Origin: Chitinivorax tropicus
Lineage (GTDB): Bacteria; Pseudomonadota; Gammaproteobacteria; Burkholderiales; SCOH01
NCBI RefSeq assembly: GCF_014202905.1
Contig: NZ_JACHHY010000011.1
Span: 62,001-126,000 of the forward strand
Length of the DNA: 64,000 nt
Direction of reading: 5' to 3'
Shown here: piece by piece, positions 7,814 through 17,200 of the stretch
Position numbering within the stretch: the stretch's first letter is position 1
Layout: every line of letters starts with the position of its first letter
Translations under genes and position numbers: made by a program
The notes under the pieces: model-generated
Told to the model about the DNA's origin: nothing
What the model saw: only the letters and a program-made list of their open reading frames with translations
The model's database searches: none

Positions 7814-9181
7814 ATGAGCAGCAATCTTCCGACCAATCTGGGCAAATATCAGGTCACCGGCCTGCTGGGCAAAGGTGCCATGGGAGTGGTCTATAAGGCT
7901 CAGGACCCACATATCAAGCGGACAGTCGCCATCAAGACTGTCCGGCGCGAGCTGCTCGATGCCGATCAGGAAGCCCAGCTGGTCATGCGCTTCAAGAACG
8001 AGGCCCAGGCTGCGGGTGGCCTGTCCCACCCTGGCATTGTGGCGGTCTACGAATATGGTGAAGAAGAAGAGCTTGCCTTCATCGTCATGGAATACATCGC
8101 GGGCAGCGCGCTGGATGCCTATTTCAAGCAGGGGGTCCGGTTCCCGCTGGTCGATGTGGTCAGCATCATGGCCCAGCTGCTGGACGCACTGGGTTATGCG
8201 CATGGGCAGGGGGTCGTCCACCGCGACATCAAACCCGCCAACATCATGATCATGACCAATGGCAAGTTGAAAATCGCTGATTTCGGCATTGCCCGGGTCG
8301 GTGATTCCGAGCTGACCCAGGTTGGCATGGTCATGGGCACCCCCAGCTACATCGCGCCAGAACAGTATATGGGTAAAGGACGGGTGGATCAGCGTGCCGA
8401 CCTGTTCTCCGTCGCAGTGGTGTTCTATCAATTGCTGACCGGTGAAAAACCCTTTACCGGAGCCAGTGACGCAGTGATCTACAAAGTCTGCCACGAGCAG
8501 CCTGCCCTGCCCTCTGCTGTGGCGCCAGATCGACATATCGGTCATTTCGACGCGGCCATCATGAAAGCACTGGCCAAACAGCCGGAAGAGCGCTTCCAGA
8601 CTGCCAAGGAATTCTACGACGCCATTTTACAAGCCCACCGCGCACCGGCCATGGTGGCGCTGTCGGAGGAAACCATCATCCACCGGCCCGCACCCGTCGC
8701 CCCGCCCAGTACCGACAACAGCAGCACCAGCATGCCCCCTTCGCATTGGGATGCCAATCTGCTGAAAGAAGTGGAAGGCCGCCTGGCCAGGATCATGGGG
8801 CCTTTTGCCAAAATCATGGTTCGCAAGGCTGCCAAGCTGACCAACAATATCGATGAACTCTATCAACGCCTGGCGCAAGAAATCGAGCAGGCCACCGACC
8901 GCACAGAGTTCCTCAACACCCGCACCACGCTGACCCAAATCACCGGCACCTCACTTTCAGGCAGTCATATCGCCCGGGAAGTGATTTCCCAAGATGCCAT
9001 CGATCGCGCCGCCAGACTGCTTGCGCCTTACATCGGCCCCATCGCCAAAATACTGGCCAAGAAGCAGGCCAGCAAATCAGACGGTTTGCAGGATTACCAC
9101 AGGCAACTTGCGGAAAACATCACCAACCCACAAGAACGCGAACGGTTCATGAAAGAGATCGCCACGCCCACCGGCAAATGA
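7814..9181 (+). CDS. Serine/threonine protein kinase with duplicated C-terminal module
   Basis: Residues 1-270 form a complete Hanks-type kinase. The Gly-rich loop is GKGAMGVVYKAQD, the ATP-anchoring lysine is in VAIKTV (about residue 40), the catalytic loop is VVHRDIKPANIM (about 135), the Mg-binding motif is ADFGIAR (about 156), and YIAPEQ follows, so it should be active. There is no transmembrane helix. After a Pro/Ser linker (about 280-310), the C-terminus has two related helical segments of about 55 residues: RLARIMGPFAKIMVRKAAKL and RAARLLAPYIGPIAKILAKK, each followed by a YxxLAxxI-type helix. This module recurs at the end of other bacterial kinases. The gene follows the FecR and heme-HAMP genes, with the T6SS FHA protein TagH (a potential substrate reader) 6.5 kb away. 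Direct involvement in T6SS control is inference. Confidence 0.93.
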   Translation: MSSNLPTNLGKYQVTGLLGKGAMGVVYKAQDPHIKRTVAIKTVRRELLDADQEAQLVMRFKNEAQAAGGLSHPGIVAVYEYGEEEELAFIVMEYIAGSALDAYFKQGVRFPLVDVVSIMAQLLDALGYAHGQGVVHRDIKPANIMIMTNGKLKIADFGIARVGDSELTQVGMVMGTPSYIAPEQYMGKGRVDQRADLFSVAVVFYQLLTGEKPFTGASDAVIYKVCHEQPALPSAVAPDRHIGHFDAAIMKALAKQPEERFQTAKEFYDAILQAHRAPAMVALSEETIIHRPAPVAPPSTDNSSTSMPPSHWDANLLKEVEGRLARIMGPFAKIMVRKAAKLTNNIDELYQRLAQEIEQATDRTEFLNTRTTLTQITGTSLSGSHIAREVISQDAIDRAARLLAPYIGPIAKILAKKQASKSDGLQDYHRQLAENITNPQERERFMKEIATPTGK

Positions 9182-9209
9182 TCTTTCCTGTTTCATTGGC
9201 TGATTCCAT

Positions 9210-9232
9210 GGCCCGGACGGTGTGACCGGGCC
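9210..9232 (+). terminator. Hairpin after the kinase gene
   Basis: A 7-bp GC stem (GGCCCGG at 9210-9216 with CCGGGCC at 9226-9232) and a 9-base loop start 28 bases after the kinase stop codon. Only TTG follows, so it is at best a weak or Rho-assisted terminator. Confidence 0.35.
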
Positions 9233-9369
9233 TTGTGGCAACGCGACCGATGCGACAAGTGTGAGCATCAGGCCAGGCTGGTGCGCAATCCTGACGGAGG
9301 CGACGAACAGTCAGCGTAAGCGGTGGTCAAAGCCTGCTTTCAAACCTGAATCGCCCCAGAAGGAAGCCC

Positions 9370-10635
9370 ATGAAATCGCACCTCACCTTGTCCATCTTGA
9401 TCAGCCTGGCCACGCCCGCGATGGCCGCCGAGGACCGTCTGGCAGACATCCTGGCGCGCGGCACAGTGCGGATCGCCACCACAGGTGATTATCAGCCCTT
9501 CAGCTACAAAAACCCGGTGACGCACGAATATGAGGGGCTGGACATCGACCTGGGCCGCCAACTGGCACGGGAGCTGGGCGTCAAGTTGGAGTGGGTCCCC
9601 ACCAGCTGGCCGCAGCTGATGGCTGATTACGAAGCCGGCAAATTCGATATCGTCATGAGTGGCGTGTCGATCAATCTGGAGCGCCAGAAAAAAGCCCTGT
9701 TTTCCATTCCCTATCTCAAGGATGGCAAAACCCCCATCACCCGTTGCACAGATGCACAACGCTTCCAGACACTTGCTCAGATTGACCAGCCGGGCGTGAA
9801 TGTAATCGTCAACCCAGGCGGCACCAATGAGAAATTCGCCCGGTCTCATCTACACCACGCCCGTCTGACGGTTTACCCGGACAATACGACCATCTTTGAG
9901 CAGATCGCATCAGGCAAGGCGGACGTGATGATGACCGATGCCATTGAAACCCGCCTGCAAGCCAAGCTGCGTCCAGCGCTGTGTGCCATCCATCCCAACC
10001 AGCCCTTCACCTATTCAGAAAAAGCCCTGTTGCTGCCGAACGATTTCCGATGGAAGGCCTGGGTCGATCAATTCCTGCATCAAGCCCAGGCACGCGGCAC
10101 CCTGGATCGGTTGCAAACACGCTGGCTGAGCTGGCCCTGGCTGACCCAAGCGCCGCAAAATGACCTCGACACCTTGCTTGCGCTGATGAATGAGCGGCTG
10201 AAGCTGATGCCAGATGTTGCACGATACAAATGGAACGAGCAGTCAGCCATCGAAGACCTGGCGCGGGAAAAGACCATTCTGGCTGATCTGGTGAAACAGG
10301 CGGAAGCAGCGAAAGTCTCCCCATCGCTGGCAACCGCCTTTTTCAAAGCGCAGATCGAGGCCGCCAAAATGGTGCAACACCAATTGACTGATAGCTGGCG
10401 GCAGCAACAGGCAAGCCGGTTCGAAGACATACCAGACCTGAAAACCGAGATCCGCCCCCGCTTGGATGCATTGACCAGCCAATTGATCGATGCCCTGGCC
10501 CGCAATCAAACCACCCTGGCTGACCCGGCCCGCCAACCGCTGATCGAGTCCACCGCACAGCGCTGGATTCCACAAACCCAATGGGGCGAAGCCGCCAAGA
10601 CTGCTTCCGCGCCCTTACTCAACCCACGCCCCTGA
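9370..10635 (+). CDS. Periplasmic cyclohexadienyl dehydratase - chorismate mutase (AroQ gamma) fusion
   Basis: This 421-residue protein has a signal peptide (residues 1-20, cleaved about AMA-AED). Residues about 22-260 form a family 3 solute-binding-like domain of the PheC type (RGTVRIATTGDYQPFSY, GLDIDLGRQLARELG, KFDIVMSGVSI). Known PheC enzymes dehydrate prephenate or arogenate in the periplasm. From about residue 264 the sequence changes to an all-helical AroQ-gamma chorismate mutase: LLALMNERLKLMPDVARYKW, SAIEDLAREKTIL, FFKAQIEAAKMVQ. These keep the basic Arg/Lys residues and the FFxxQIxAxK helix of secreted chorismate mutases. The fusion would convert chorismate to phenylpyruvate outside the cytoplasm. 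AAGGAA precedes the start. A pure amino-acid-binding protein is the alternative for the first domain, but the mutase tail argues for PheC. Confidence 0.82.
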   Translation: MKSHLTLSILISLATPAMAAEDRLADILARGTVRIATTGDYQPFSYKNPVTHEYEGLDIDLGRQLARELGVKLEWVPTSWPQLMADYEAGKFDIVMSGVSINLERQKKALFSIPYLKDGKTPITRCTDAQRFQTLAQIDQPGVNVIVNPGGTNEKFARSHLHHARLTVYPDNTTIFEQIASGKADVMMTDAIETRLQAKLRPALCAIHPNQPFTYSEKALLLPNDFRWKAWVDQFLHQAQARGTLDRLQTRWLSWPWLTQAPQNDLDTLLALMNERLKLMPDVARYKWNEQSAIEDLAREKTILADLVKQAEAAKVSPSLATAFFKAQIEAAKMVQHQLTDSWRQQQASRFEDIPDLKTEIRPRLDALTSQLIDALARNQTTLADPARQPLIESTAQRWIPQTQWGEAAKTASAPLLNPRP

Positions 10636-10715
10636 TCAGGTATCCGCAGACAGACAGCCGCATCTGCCGCCCGGTTTGTCTGTCTGCATCGATTCGGGCG
10701 CGGGAGCCGCCAATC

Positions 10716-10769
10716 CAATATATCCATTTTTTATATAAAAATAAATTTATATTATTTTTTGAAATATAA
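10716..10769 (+). promoter_or_regulatory. AT-rich promoter region upstream of the sulfate-binding gene
   Basis: About 54 bases are almost pure A/T (TATATAAAAATAAATTTATA-type sequence) in an otherwise GC-rich context, ending some 80 bases before the sbp start. An AT tract of this kind is typical of promoters of the cysteine regulon, where CysB binds, but I cannot define a CysB site from sequence alone. Confidence 0.4.
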
Positions 10770-10851
10770 GATCTCCTCTAGACTCAGCCCAGATCAAGCT
10801 CAGCCGCGCCATCTGGCGGGGTCGGGCATCAAACACAGCAGAGAGGAAATC

Positions 10852-11856
10852 ATGGCGCGTCATCTACTCATCTCCCTGGCGTTGGCTGCAACGGTTGTCA
10901 GCCATACCACCCTGGCGGCAAGCATTTCGCTATTGAATGTCTCCTATGACCCGACACGCGAGCTGTATCAGGACTATAACAAGGCCTTTGCCCAATACTA
11001 CAAACAGAAGACAGGGGATGATGTGTCGGTCAAAACCAGCCATGGCGGCTCGGGTAAGCAGGCTCGCGCTGTCATCGACGGGCTGGAGGCCGATGTGGTG
11101 ACCCTGGCGCTGGCCTATGACATCGACGAGATCGCCGCACGAGGCAAGCTGCTGGATGCAGATTGGCAGAAACGCCTGCCGCACAATGCCAGCCCATACA
11201 CCTCGACCATTGTGTTTCTGGTTCGCAAGGGCAACCCGAAAGGAATCAAGGACTGGCAAGATCTGGTCAAGCCAGGTATCCAGGTCATCACCCCCAACCC
11301 CAAAACCTCTGGCGGGGCGCGCTGGAACTATCTGGCAGCCTGGGGGTACGCCCTGAAACAGCCTGGCGGCAGTGATGTCAAGGCCCGCGAATTTGTACAG
11401 AAGCTATACAAAAACGTCCCGGTACTGGATTCCGGCGCACGGGGCGCCACCACGACTTTTGTCGAGCGCGGCATCGGTGATGTGTTGCTGGCCTGGGAGA
11501 ATGAGGCATTATTGGCCATCAAGGAATTGGGGCCGGACAAATTCGATATTGTCGCGCCGTCGTTGTCGATCTTGGCTGAGCCCCCGATCGCCGTGGTTGA
11601 CAAACATGCGGCCAAACATGGCACCGCAGCCGCAGCCCAAGCCTATCTGACGTACCTATACAGCCCGGTGGGCCAGGAAATCATCGCCCAGAACCACTAC
11701 CGCCCCGTTGACGCCCGAGTCGCGGAGAAATACGCCAAACAGTTCCCGAAACTGAACCTGTTCAAGATCGACGAGGTGTTCGGCGGATGGCAAAAAGCGC
11801 AGAAGACCCACTTCAGCGATGGCGGGGTGTTCGACCAGATCTATGGCATCCGATAA
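10852..11856 (+). CDS. sbp: Periplasmic sulfate-binding protein
   Basis: I start this 334-residue protein at ATG 10852 because AGAGGA lies five to ten bases before it and a signal peptide ([16 protein letters not shown]... ending TLAA) follows at once; the frame is open 93 bases further upstream but that part is unlikely to be translated. The mature protein reads as a family 1 sulfate/thiosulfate-binding protein: [74 protein letters not shown]. It delivers sulfate to the CysTWA permease. No permease genes are next to it, so that part must be elsewhere. The next gene, metY, uses the sulfide made from sulfate, which fits a sulfur-assimilation context. Confidence 0.95.
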   Translation: MARHLLISLALAATVVSHTTLAASISLLNVSYDPTRELYQDYNKAFAQYYKQKTGDDVSVKTSHGGSGKQARAVIDGLEADVVTLALAYDIDEIAARGKLLDADWQKRLPHNASPYTSTIVFLVRKGNPKGIKDWQDLVKPGIQVITPNPKTSGGARWNYLAAWGYALKQPGGSDVKAREFVQKLYKNVPVLDSGARGATTTFVERGIGDVLLAWENEALLAIKELGPDKFDIVAPSLSILAEPPIAVVDKHAAKHGTAAAAQAYLTYLYSPVGQEIIAQNHYRPVDARVAEKYAKQFPKLNLFKIDEVFGGWQKAQKTHFSDGGVFDQIYGIR

Positions 11857-11967
11857 TCAGCCTGGGTTTATGGCATGATGAAGCGGAATCGACCTGGATT
11901 CCTTCCTGTATGACATGCTACGGGCGGCACCCACCAGTGCCGCCTGATTCACCCTCAAGGAGACGCA

Positions 11968-13245
11968 ATGCGCATCGAAACGCTGGCCGTACATGGCGGC
12001 TACTCCCCCGACCCCACCACCAAAGCCGTCGCCGTACCGATCTACCAGACTACCAGTTACGCTTTTGACAGCACCCAGCACGGTGCAGATCTGTTCGATC
12101 TGAAAGTGCAGGGCAATATCTATACCCGCATCATGAACCCGACCACCGATGTACTGGAAAAGCGCCTGGCGGCGTTGGAAGGTGGAGTGGGCGCACTGGC
12201 ATTGGCATCGGGCCAGGCCGCCATCACCTATGCGATTCTGACCATTGCCGAAAGCGGCGATAACATCATCGCCACCAGTACCTTGTATGGGGGCACCTAC
12301 AACCTGCTGGCGCACACTTTGCCGCAATATGGCATCCAGACACGATTTGCTGATTATCGCGAGCCTGCAAGCTTCGAAAGGCTGATCGACGACCAGACCA
12401 AAGCCATCTATGCCGAATCGATCGGCAACCCGCTTGGCAATGTGGTCGATATCGGTGCGCTGGCCGAGATCGCCCATCGCCATGGCATTCCGCTGATCAT
12501 CGACAATACAGTGGCCACCCCATATATGTGTCGCCCATTCGAACATGGTGCGGACATCGTCGTACACTCTCTGACCAAATACCTGGGCGGCCACGGTAAC
12601 AGCATCGGGGGTGCCATCGTTGACTCGGGCAAGTTCCCGTGGGCATCGCATAAACAGCGCTTCAAGCGCCTCAACGAGCCGGATGTCAGCTACCACGGCG
12701 TGGTCTATACCGAAGCCCTCGGCCCCGCCGCCTATATCGGTCGGGCGCGCGTCGTGCCCCTGCGTAATATGGGCGCGGCGATCAGCCCATTCAACAGCTT
12801 CCTGATCCTGCAAGGGATCGAAACCCTGGCCCTGCGTATGGATCGCATCAATGCCAATACCCTGGCGGTCGCCCAGCACCTGCAACGCCACCCGGACGTA
12901 GCCTGGGTACAATACGCCGCGTTGCCAGACACCCCCTCCCGACCCTTGGTCGATCGTTATCTGAATGGTCAGGCATCGGGCATCCTCAGCTTTGGCATCC
13001 AAGGCGGGGCCGAGGCCGGAGGCCGCTTCATCGATGCGCTGCAGCTGATCACCCGTCTGGTGAATATCGGTGACGCCAAGTCGCTGGCCTGCCACCCGGC
13101 CACCACAACGCACCGCCAGCTCTCGCCCGATGAGTTGAAGAAAGCCGGAGTCAGCCCGGACATGGTGCGCCTGTCGATTGGTATCGAACATATCGATGAC
13201 CTGCTGGCAGACATCGACCAAGCCCTGACCCACGCACGAGGCTGA
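11968..13245 (+). CDS. metY: O-acetylhomoserine aminocarboxypropyltransferase (sulfhydrylase)
   Basis: This 425-residue cytoplasmic PLP enzyme of the Cys/Met metabolism family makes homocysteine directly from O-acetylhomoserine and sulfide. Diagnostic segments are AVHGGYSPDPTTKAVAVPIY at the start, YTRIMNPTTDVLEKRLAALE, the PLP-lysine motif VVHSLTKYLGGHGNSIGG and the HPATTTHRQL segment near the end. Length of about 425 residues and the long central NSFLILQGIETLALRMDRI region fit MetY rather than the shorter MetZ or MetB types. AAGGAG lies five bases before the ATG. It follows the sulfate-binding gene by 111 bp. A second direct-sulfhydrylation enzyme (metZ) lies 25 kb away in this window. Confidence 0.94.
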   Translation: MRIETLAVHGGYSPDPTTKAVAVPIYQTTSYAFDSTQHGADLFDLKVQGNIYTRIMNPTTDVLEKRLAALEGGVGALALASGQAAITYAILTIAESGDNIIATSTLYGGTYNLLAHTLPQYGIQTRFADYREPASFERLIDDQTKAIYAESIGNPLGNVVDIGALAEIAHRHGIPLIIDNTVATPYMCRPFEHGADIVVHSLTKYLGGHGNSIGGAIVDSGKFPWASHKQRFKRLNEPDVSYHGVVYTEALGPAAYIGRARVVPLRNMGAAISPFNSFLILQGIETLALRMDRINANTLAVAQHLQRHPDVAWVQYAALPDTPSRPLVDRYLNGQASGILSFGIQGGAEAGGRFIDALQLITRLVNIGDAKSLACHPATTTHRQLSPDELKKAGVSPDMVRLSIGIEHIDDLLADIDQALTHARG

Positions 13246-13269
13246 CCGCTTCCAGTCGCCCGCCTCGGT

Positions 13270-13292
13270 AGCTGCAGGCCCCGCCTGCAGCT
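13270..13292. terminator. Shared hairpin between convergent metY and thioesterase genes
   Basis: A perfect 10-bp stem (AGCTGCAGGC at 13270-13279 with GCCTGCAGCT at 13283-13292) and a CCC loop sit in the 46-bp gap between two converging genes. The stem touches the thioesterase stop codon. There is no T-run, so termination would be weak or Rho-assisted. Confidence 0.45.
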
Positions 13293-14047
13293 CACGCCGT
13301 CAATGCATCATTCACCATGGACAGTGCCTGCTTGATCGCCGCACCGGTTTCGGCCTCATGTGTATTCAGAAAGAAATGCCCAGCTGGCAGCCAGGTCAGA
13401 TCAAATCGTGCCTCGGTCATCGCTTGCCACGCCTGCAAGCCCGCCTTATCGGTAAACGGGTCCTGATCACCGGCAATGACCTGGATCGGGCAGGGTAACG
13501 GCGGATGCCCCGGCCAGCGGTAGGTTTCCAGCAAACGATAATCGTGTTGAACCGGTCGGGCGAGAAACGCCAACATGTCATCATCACCCAGCAACGCCGC
13601 CGGTGTGCCGCCCATTCGAATCAGATGCTGACGCACGCCTTGCAGGTCCATCTGATGCACATTGCGCGAAGGCGGTAGACAATGCGGGGCATTCGATGCA
13701 CAGATCACCAGCCCACGCGGCGGGCGGCCTGCCCGGGTCAGCTGACAAGCCAGCTCATAAGCCAATAGCCCACCAAAGCTGTAGCCAATCAAAACTGGAG
13801 GGGTTGGCCAACCCGCCGTTGCCATGGCGGCCTCGGTGCAGAGTTGGTCGATGCTGCCAGCCGGCGCATCGGTCAACCGCCGACCACGCAGCGGCAGCAC
13901 CCATTCGGCCAGTACATGATCTGGCGCCAGCAGGCGGGCAAGGTGCTGAAACACCATGCCATTGGCACCCGCATAGCCCAATCCCAAGGTGTCAGGGATC
14001 GCATCGTGGTAAAAGTGCAAATTCTGCTCAAATCTGATCTTCTTCAC
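13292..14047 (-). CDS. Orphan type II thioesterase (GrsT/RifR-like alpha/beta hydrolase)
   Basis: I start this 251-residue protein at GTG 14047 because AGGAGG lies four bases before it. The Ser-His-Asp triad is visible: GYSFGG (nucleophile elbow, about residue 88), GDQDPF (Asp) and PAGHFFLNTHE (His). The intervening pattern (LIGYSFGGLLAYELACQLTR, WPGHPPLPCPIQVIAGDQDP) is that of the type II thioesterases that remove misloaded groups from non-ribosomal peptide or polyketide synthases. No such synthase, carrier protein or phosphopantetheinyl transferase is encoded nearby. It may serve a cluster elsewhere in the genome. It converges on metY. Confidence 0.85.
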   Translation of the reverse strand: MKKIRFEQNLHFYHDAIPDTLGLGYAGANGMVFQHLARLLAPDHVLAEWVLPLRGRRLTDAPAGSIDQLCTEAAMATAGWPTPPVLIGYSFGGLLAYELACQLTRAGRPPRGLVICASNAPHCLPPSRNVHQMDLQGVRQHLIRMGGTPAALLGDDDMLAFLARPVQHDYRLLETYRWPGHPPLPCPIQVIAGDQDPFTDKAGLQAWQAMTEARFDLTWLPAGHFFLNTHEAETGAAIKQALSMVNDALTA

Positions 14048-14260
14048 AGGCCCTCCTGGCCACACAACCGGCTCCAGCCAACACCATCAACGATGCCATC
14101 AAGCATAACACCCGCCACTTTGCATTCCTTCATCCGCAATCCAGCACGTAGATACCCACTCTCAATTGATGCAAGGCATGATCTGATCCCATTGCATCGC
14201 GAATGCGGCGAATATGCTACGATGCGCGGTTCTCTTGCTTTCTGATTCGACGATTCACCC

Positions 14261-17200
14261 ATGCACGCCGCACTGCGCCCGCTCTACCAACGCCTTTCCC
14301 AAAGTTGCCTGATCGACCGTCAGCCGATCAAACGCCGCCTGCGCCAGCTGGAAGAACGTCTGAAACAAGGCAAACCCAGCGATAAAGCCCTGGCCGACAT
14401 CGAGAGCATGTTGACCCAGTCGGCCACCAGGCTGGCAGCGCGCTTGGCGGCCCTCCCCAAGCCGACCTTCGATACGGCGCTGCCGGTCAACCAGAGACGT
14501 GAGGTATTGAGCGAAGCCATTGCCAAGCATCAGGTTGTCATTGTCTGCGGTGAAACCGGCTCGGGTAAAACCACACAATTACCAAAGATCTGCCTGGACC
14601 TGGGGCGCGGCGCGGCAGGGCTGATCGGCCACACGCAACCCCGCCGGATCGCGGCACGCTCGGTGGCTGCCCGCCTGGCGCAAGAGCTCAACAGCCCATT
14701 GGGCGAGGTGGTGGGCTACAAGGTACGTTTCAACGACAAGATCAGCGAACGCAATCATGTGAAACTGATGACCGATGGCATTCTGCTGGCGGAAAGTCAG
14801 GGCGATCGTTATCTGAACGCCTACGACACCATCATCATCGACGAGGCGCATGAGCGCAGCCTGAACATCGATTTCCTGTTGGGCTTTTTGAAGCAACTGC
14901 TGCCCAAGCGGCCCGATCTGAAAGTCATCGTCACCTCAGCCACCATCGACGCAGAACGCTTCAGCCGTCATTTCAATGGCGCACCGGTGATCGAGGTGTC
15001 TGGTCGTACCTATCCGGTCGAAGTCCGCTATCGCCCCTTACAGACCAAGGACGAAGACGATCGCGAAGAGGACATGGAAGAAGCGATTGTCGATGCTGTG
15101 GATGAGCTGATGCGTGAAGGCCAGGGTGACATTCTGGTGTTCCTGCCCGGCGAGCGGGAGATCCGCGACACCGCTGAGCATCTGCGCAAGCACCAGCTGC
15201 GCGGGGTCGAGATCCTGCCGCTGTTTGCACGCCTGTCGATCGAAGACCAGCAACGAGTCTTCCGGCCCAGCGGTCAACGGCGGGTGGTGTTGGCGACCAA
15301 CGTCGCTGAAACCTCCCTGACCGTCCCCGGCATCCGCTACGTGATCGACACCGGCTTGGCACGGGTGAACCGTTACAGCGCACGTGCCAAGGTCACTCAG
15401 CTGCAGATCGAGAAGATCAGCCAGGCCTCGGCCAGGCAACGTGCAGGCCGCTGTGGCCGGGTGGCCGAGGGCATCTGCGTGCGCCTGTATGATGAAGCCG
15501 ATTTCAACGCCCGCCCTTCACCGACCCGGAAATCCTGCGCTCCTCGCTGGCCAACGTCATTTTACGGATGAGTGCGCTGCACCTGGGTGATGTCGAGGCT
15601 TTCCCCTTTATCGAGGCCCCCTCCTCGCGCCAGATTGCCGATGGCTACCAGCATCTGCAGGAACTGGGCGCGGTGGATGAGCGCCGCCAACTGACGACGC
15701 TGGGCCTGGAGCTGGCCAAACTGCCAGTTGACCCGAAAATTGGCCGCATGCTGCTGGCCGGGCGTGACGAACAGTGCTTGACCGAGATCCTGACCATTGC
15801 CTCCGGGCTGTCGATCCAAGACCCGCGCGAGCGCCCCTATGAGGCGCGCGAAGCAGTGGATCGAGCCCAGGCCCGCTTTGTCGATGAGCGCTCGGATTTT
15901 CTGAGCTATCTGAAGCTATGGGATTTTTTCGACGACGCCATCAAGCACAAGAAATCCAACAAGCAGCTGATCAACCAATGCCACGATCTGTACCTGTCAC
16001 ATCTGCGATTACGCGAGTGGCGCGAGCTGCACGCCCAACTGGCCAGCATTGTCGGTGAGATGGGGCTGCGGGTGAACGAGACCCCAGCCACCTATGAACA
16101 GATCCATCGAGCCTTGATGTCCGGCCTGCTAGGCAACCTGGGCATGAAACAGGCGGAAGACGACCAATATCTTGGTGCGCGTGGTATCAAGTTCTCGATC
16201 TTCCCCGGCTCGGGCCTGAAGAAATCCCGCCCCAAGTGGGTATTGACCAGCGAGCTGGTCGAGACAACCAAGCTCTATGCGCGCTGTGTCGCCAAGATCG
16301 AGCCGGAATGGGTCGAGCCGATTGCCAAGACCATCTGCAAGAGCCATTTCTACGAGCCGCACTGGGAAAAGGATCGCGGCGAAGTGGTCGCCTGGGAGCG
16401 GGTCACCCTGTATGGCCTGCCCATCGTGCCACGCCGTACTGTCTCCTATGGCCGGGTGAACCCACAGGAAGCCCGTGAGATCTTCATCCGTGAGGCGCTG
16501 GCAACCTTCCAGTTCACCACCCGTGGTGGTTTCTATCAGCACAACCGTGACTTGGTGCGTGACATCGAACAACTCGAACACAAATCCCGTCGCCCAGATG
16601 TGTTGGTCGATGAGCAGGCCATTGTCGAGTTCTACGATGCCATCATTCCACAGGATATCTGTAACGCTGCCAGCTTTGAAAGCTGGCGCGAACAAGCAGA
16701 GAAGCAGCAACCGAAAATTCTGTGGATGACCCGCGACAAGCTGATGCGACATGGTGCTGATCAAGTCACCGCCGACCTGTACCCCGAGCAGATGACTGTC
16801 GCGGGGGTCAAGCTGCCATTGAAATACCGCTTCGAGCCCGGCCACTCGCTGGACGGCGTCACGGTCACCGTCCCGCTCGCCCTGCTGAACCAGCTGGAGC
16901 CCGAGCAATTCGATTGGCTGGTGCCTGGCATGCTGCGGGAGAAACTGACCAGCCTGATCAAATCGCTGCCCAAAACCTTGCGCCGGCATTGTGTGCCGGT
17001 GCCCGACTTCGTCACCAGCGCATTGACCGACCTGCCCATTGGCGATGGCCCGTTGCTGGAAGCCCTTGGCACCTATATCCGACAACGCACCCAACAGACT
17101 GTGGTACGAGCGGATTGGTCCATGGAGGGCCTGTCGCCGCACTGCTTCATGAATTTCCGCATTGTGGACGATGCGCGTAACGAGCTGGCAATGGGACGCG

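Noticed and set aside
11857-13233. 458-residue minus-strand open frame opposite metY
   Set aside because: Shadow of a conserved enzyme gene with a good ribosome-binding site on the other strand.
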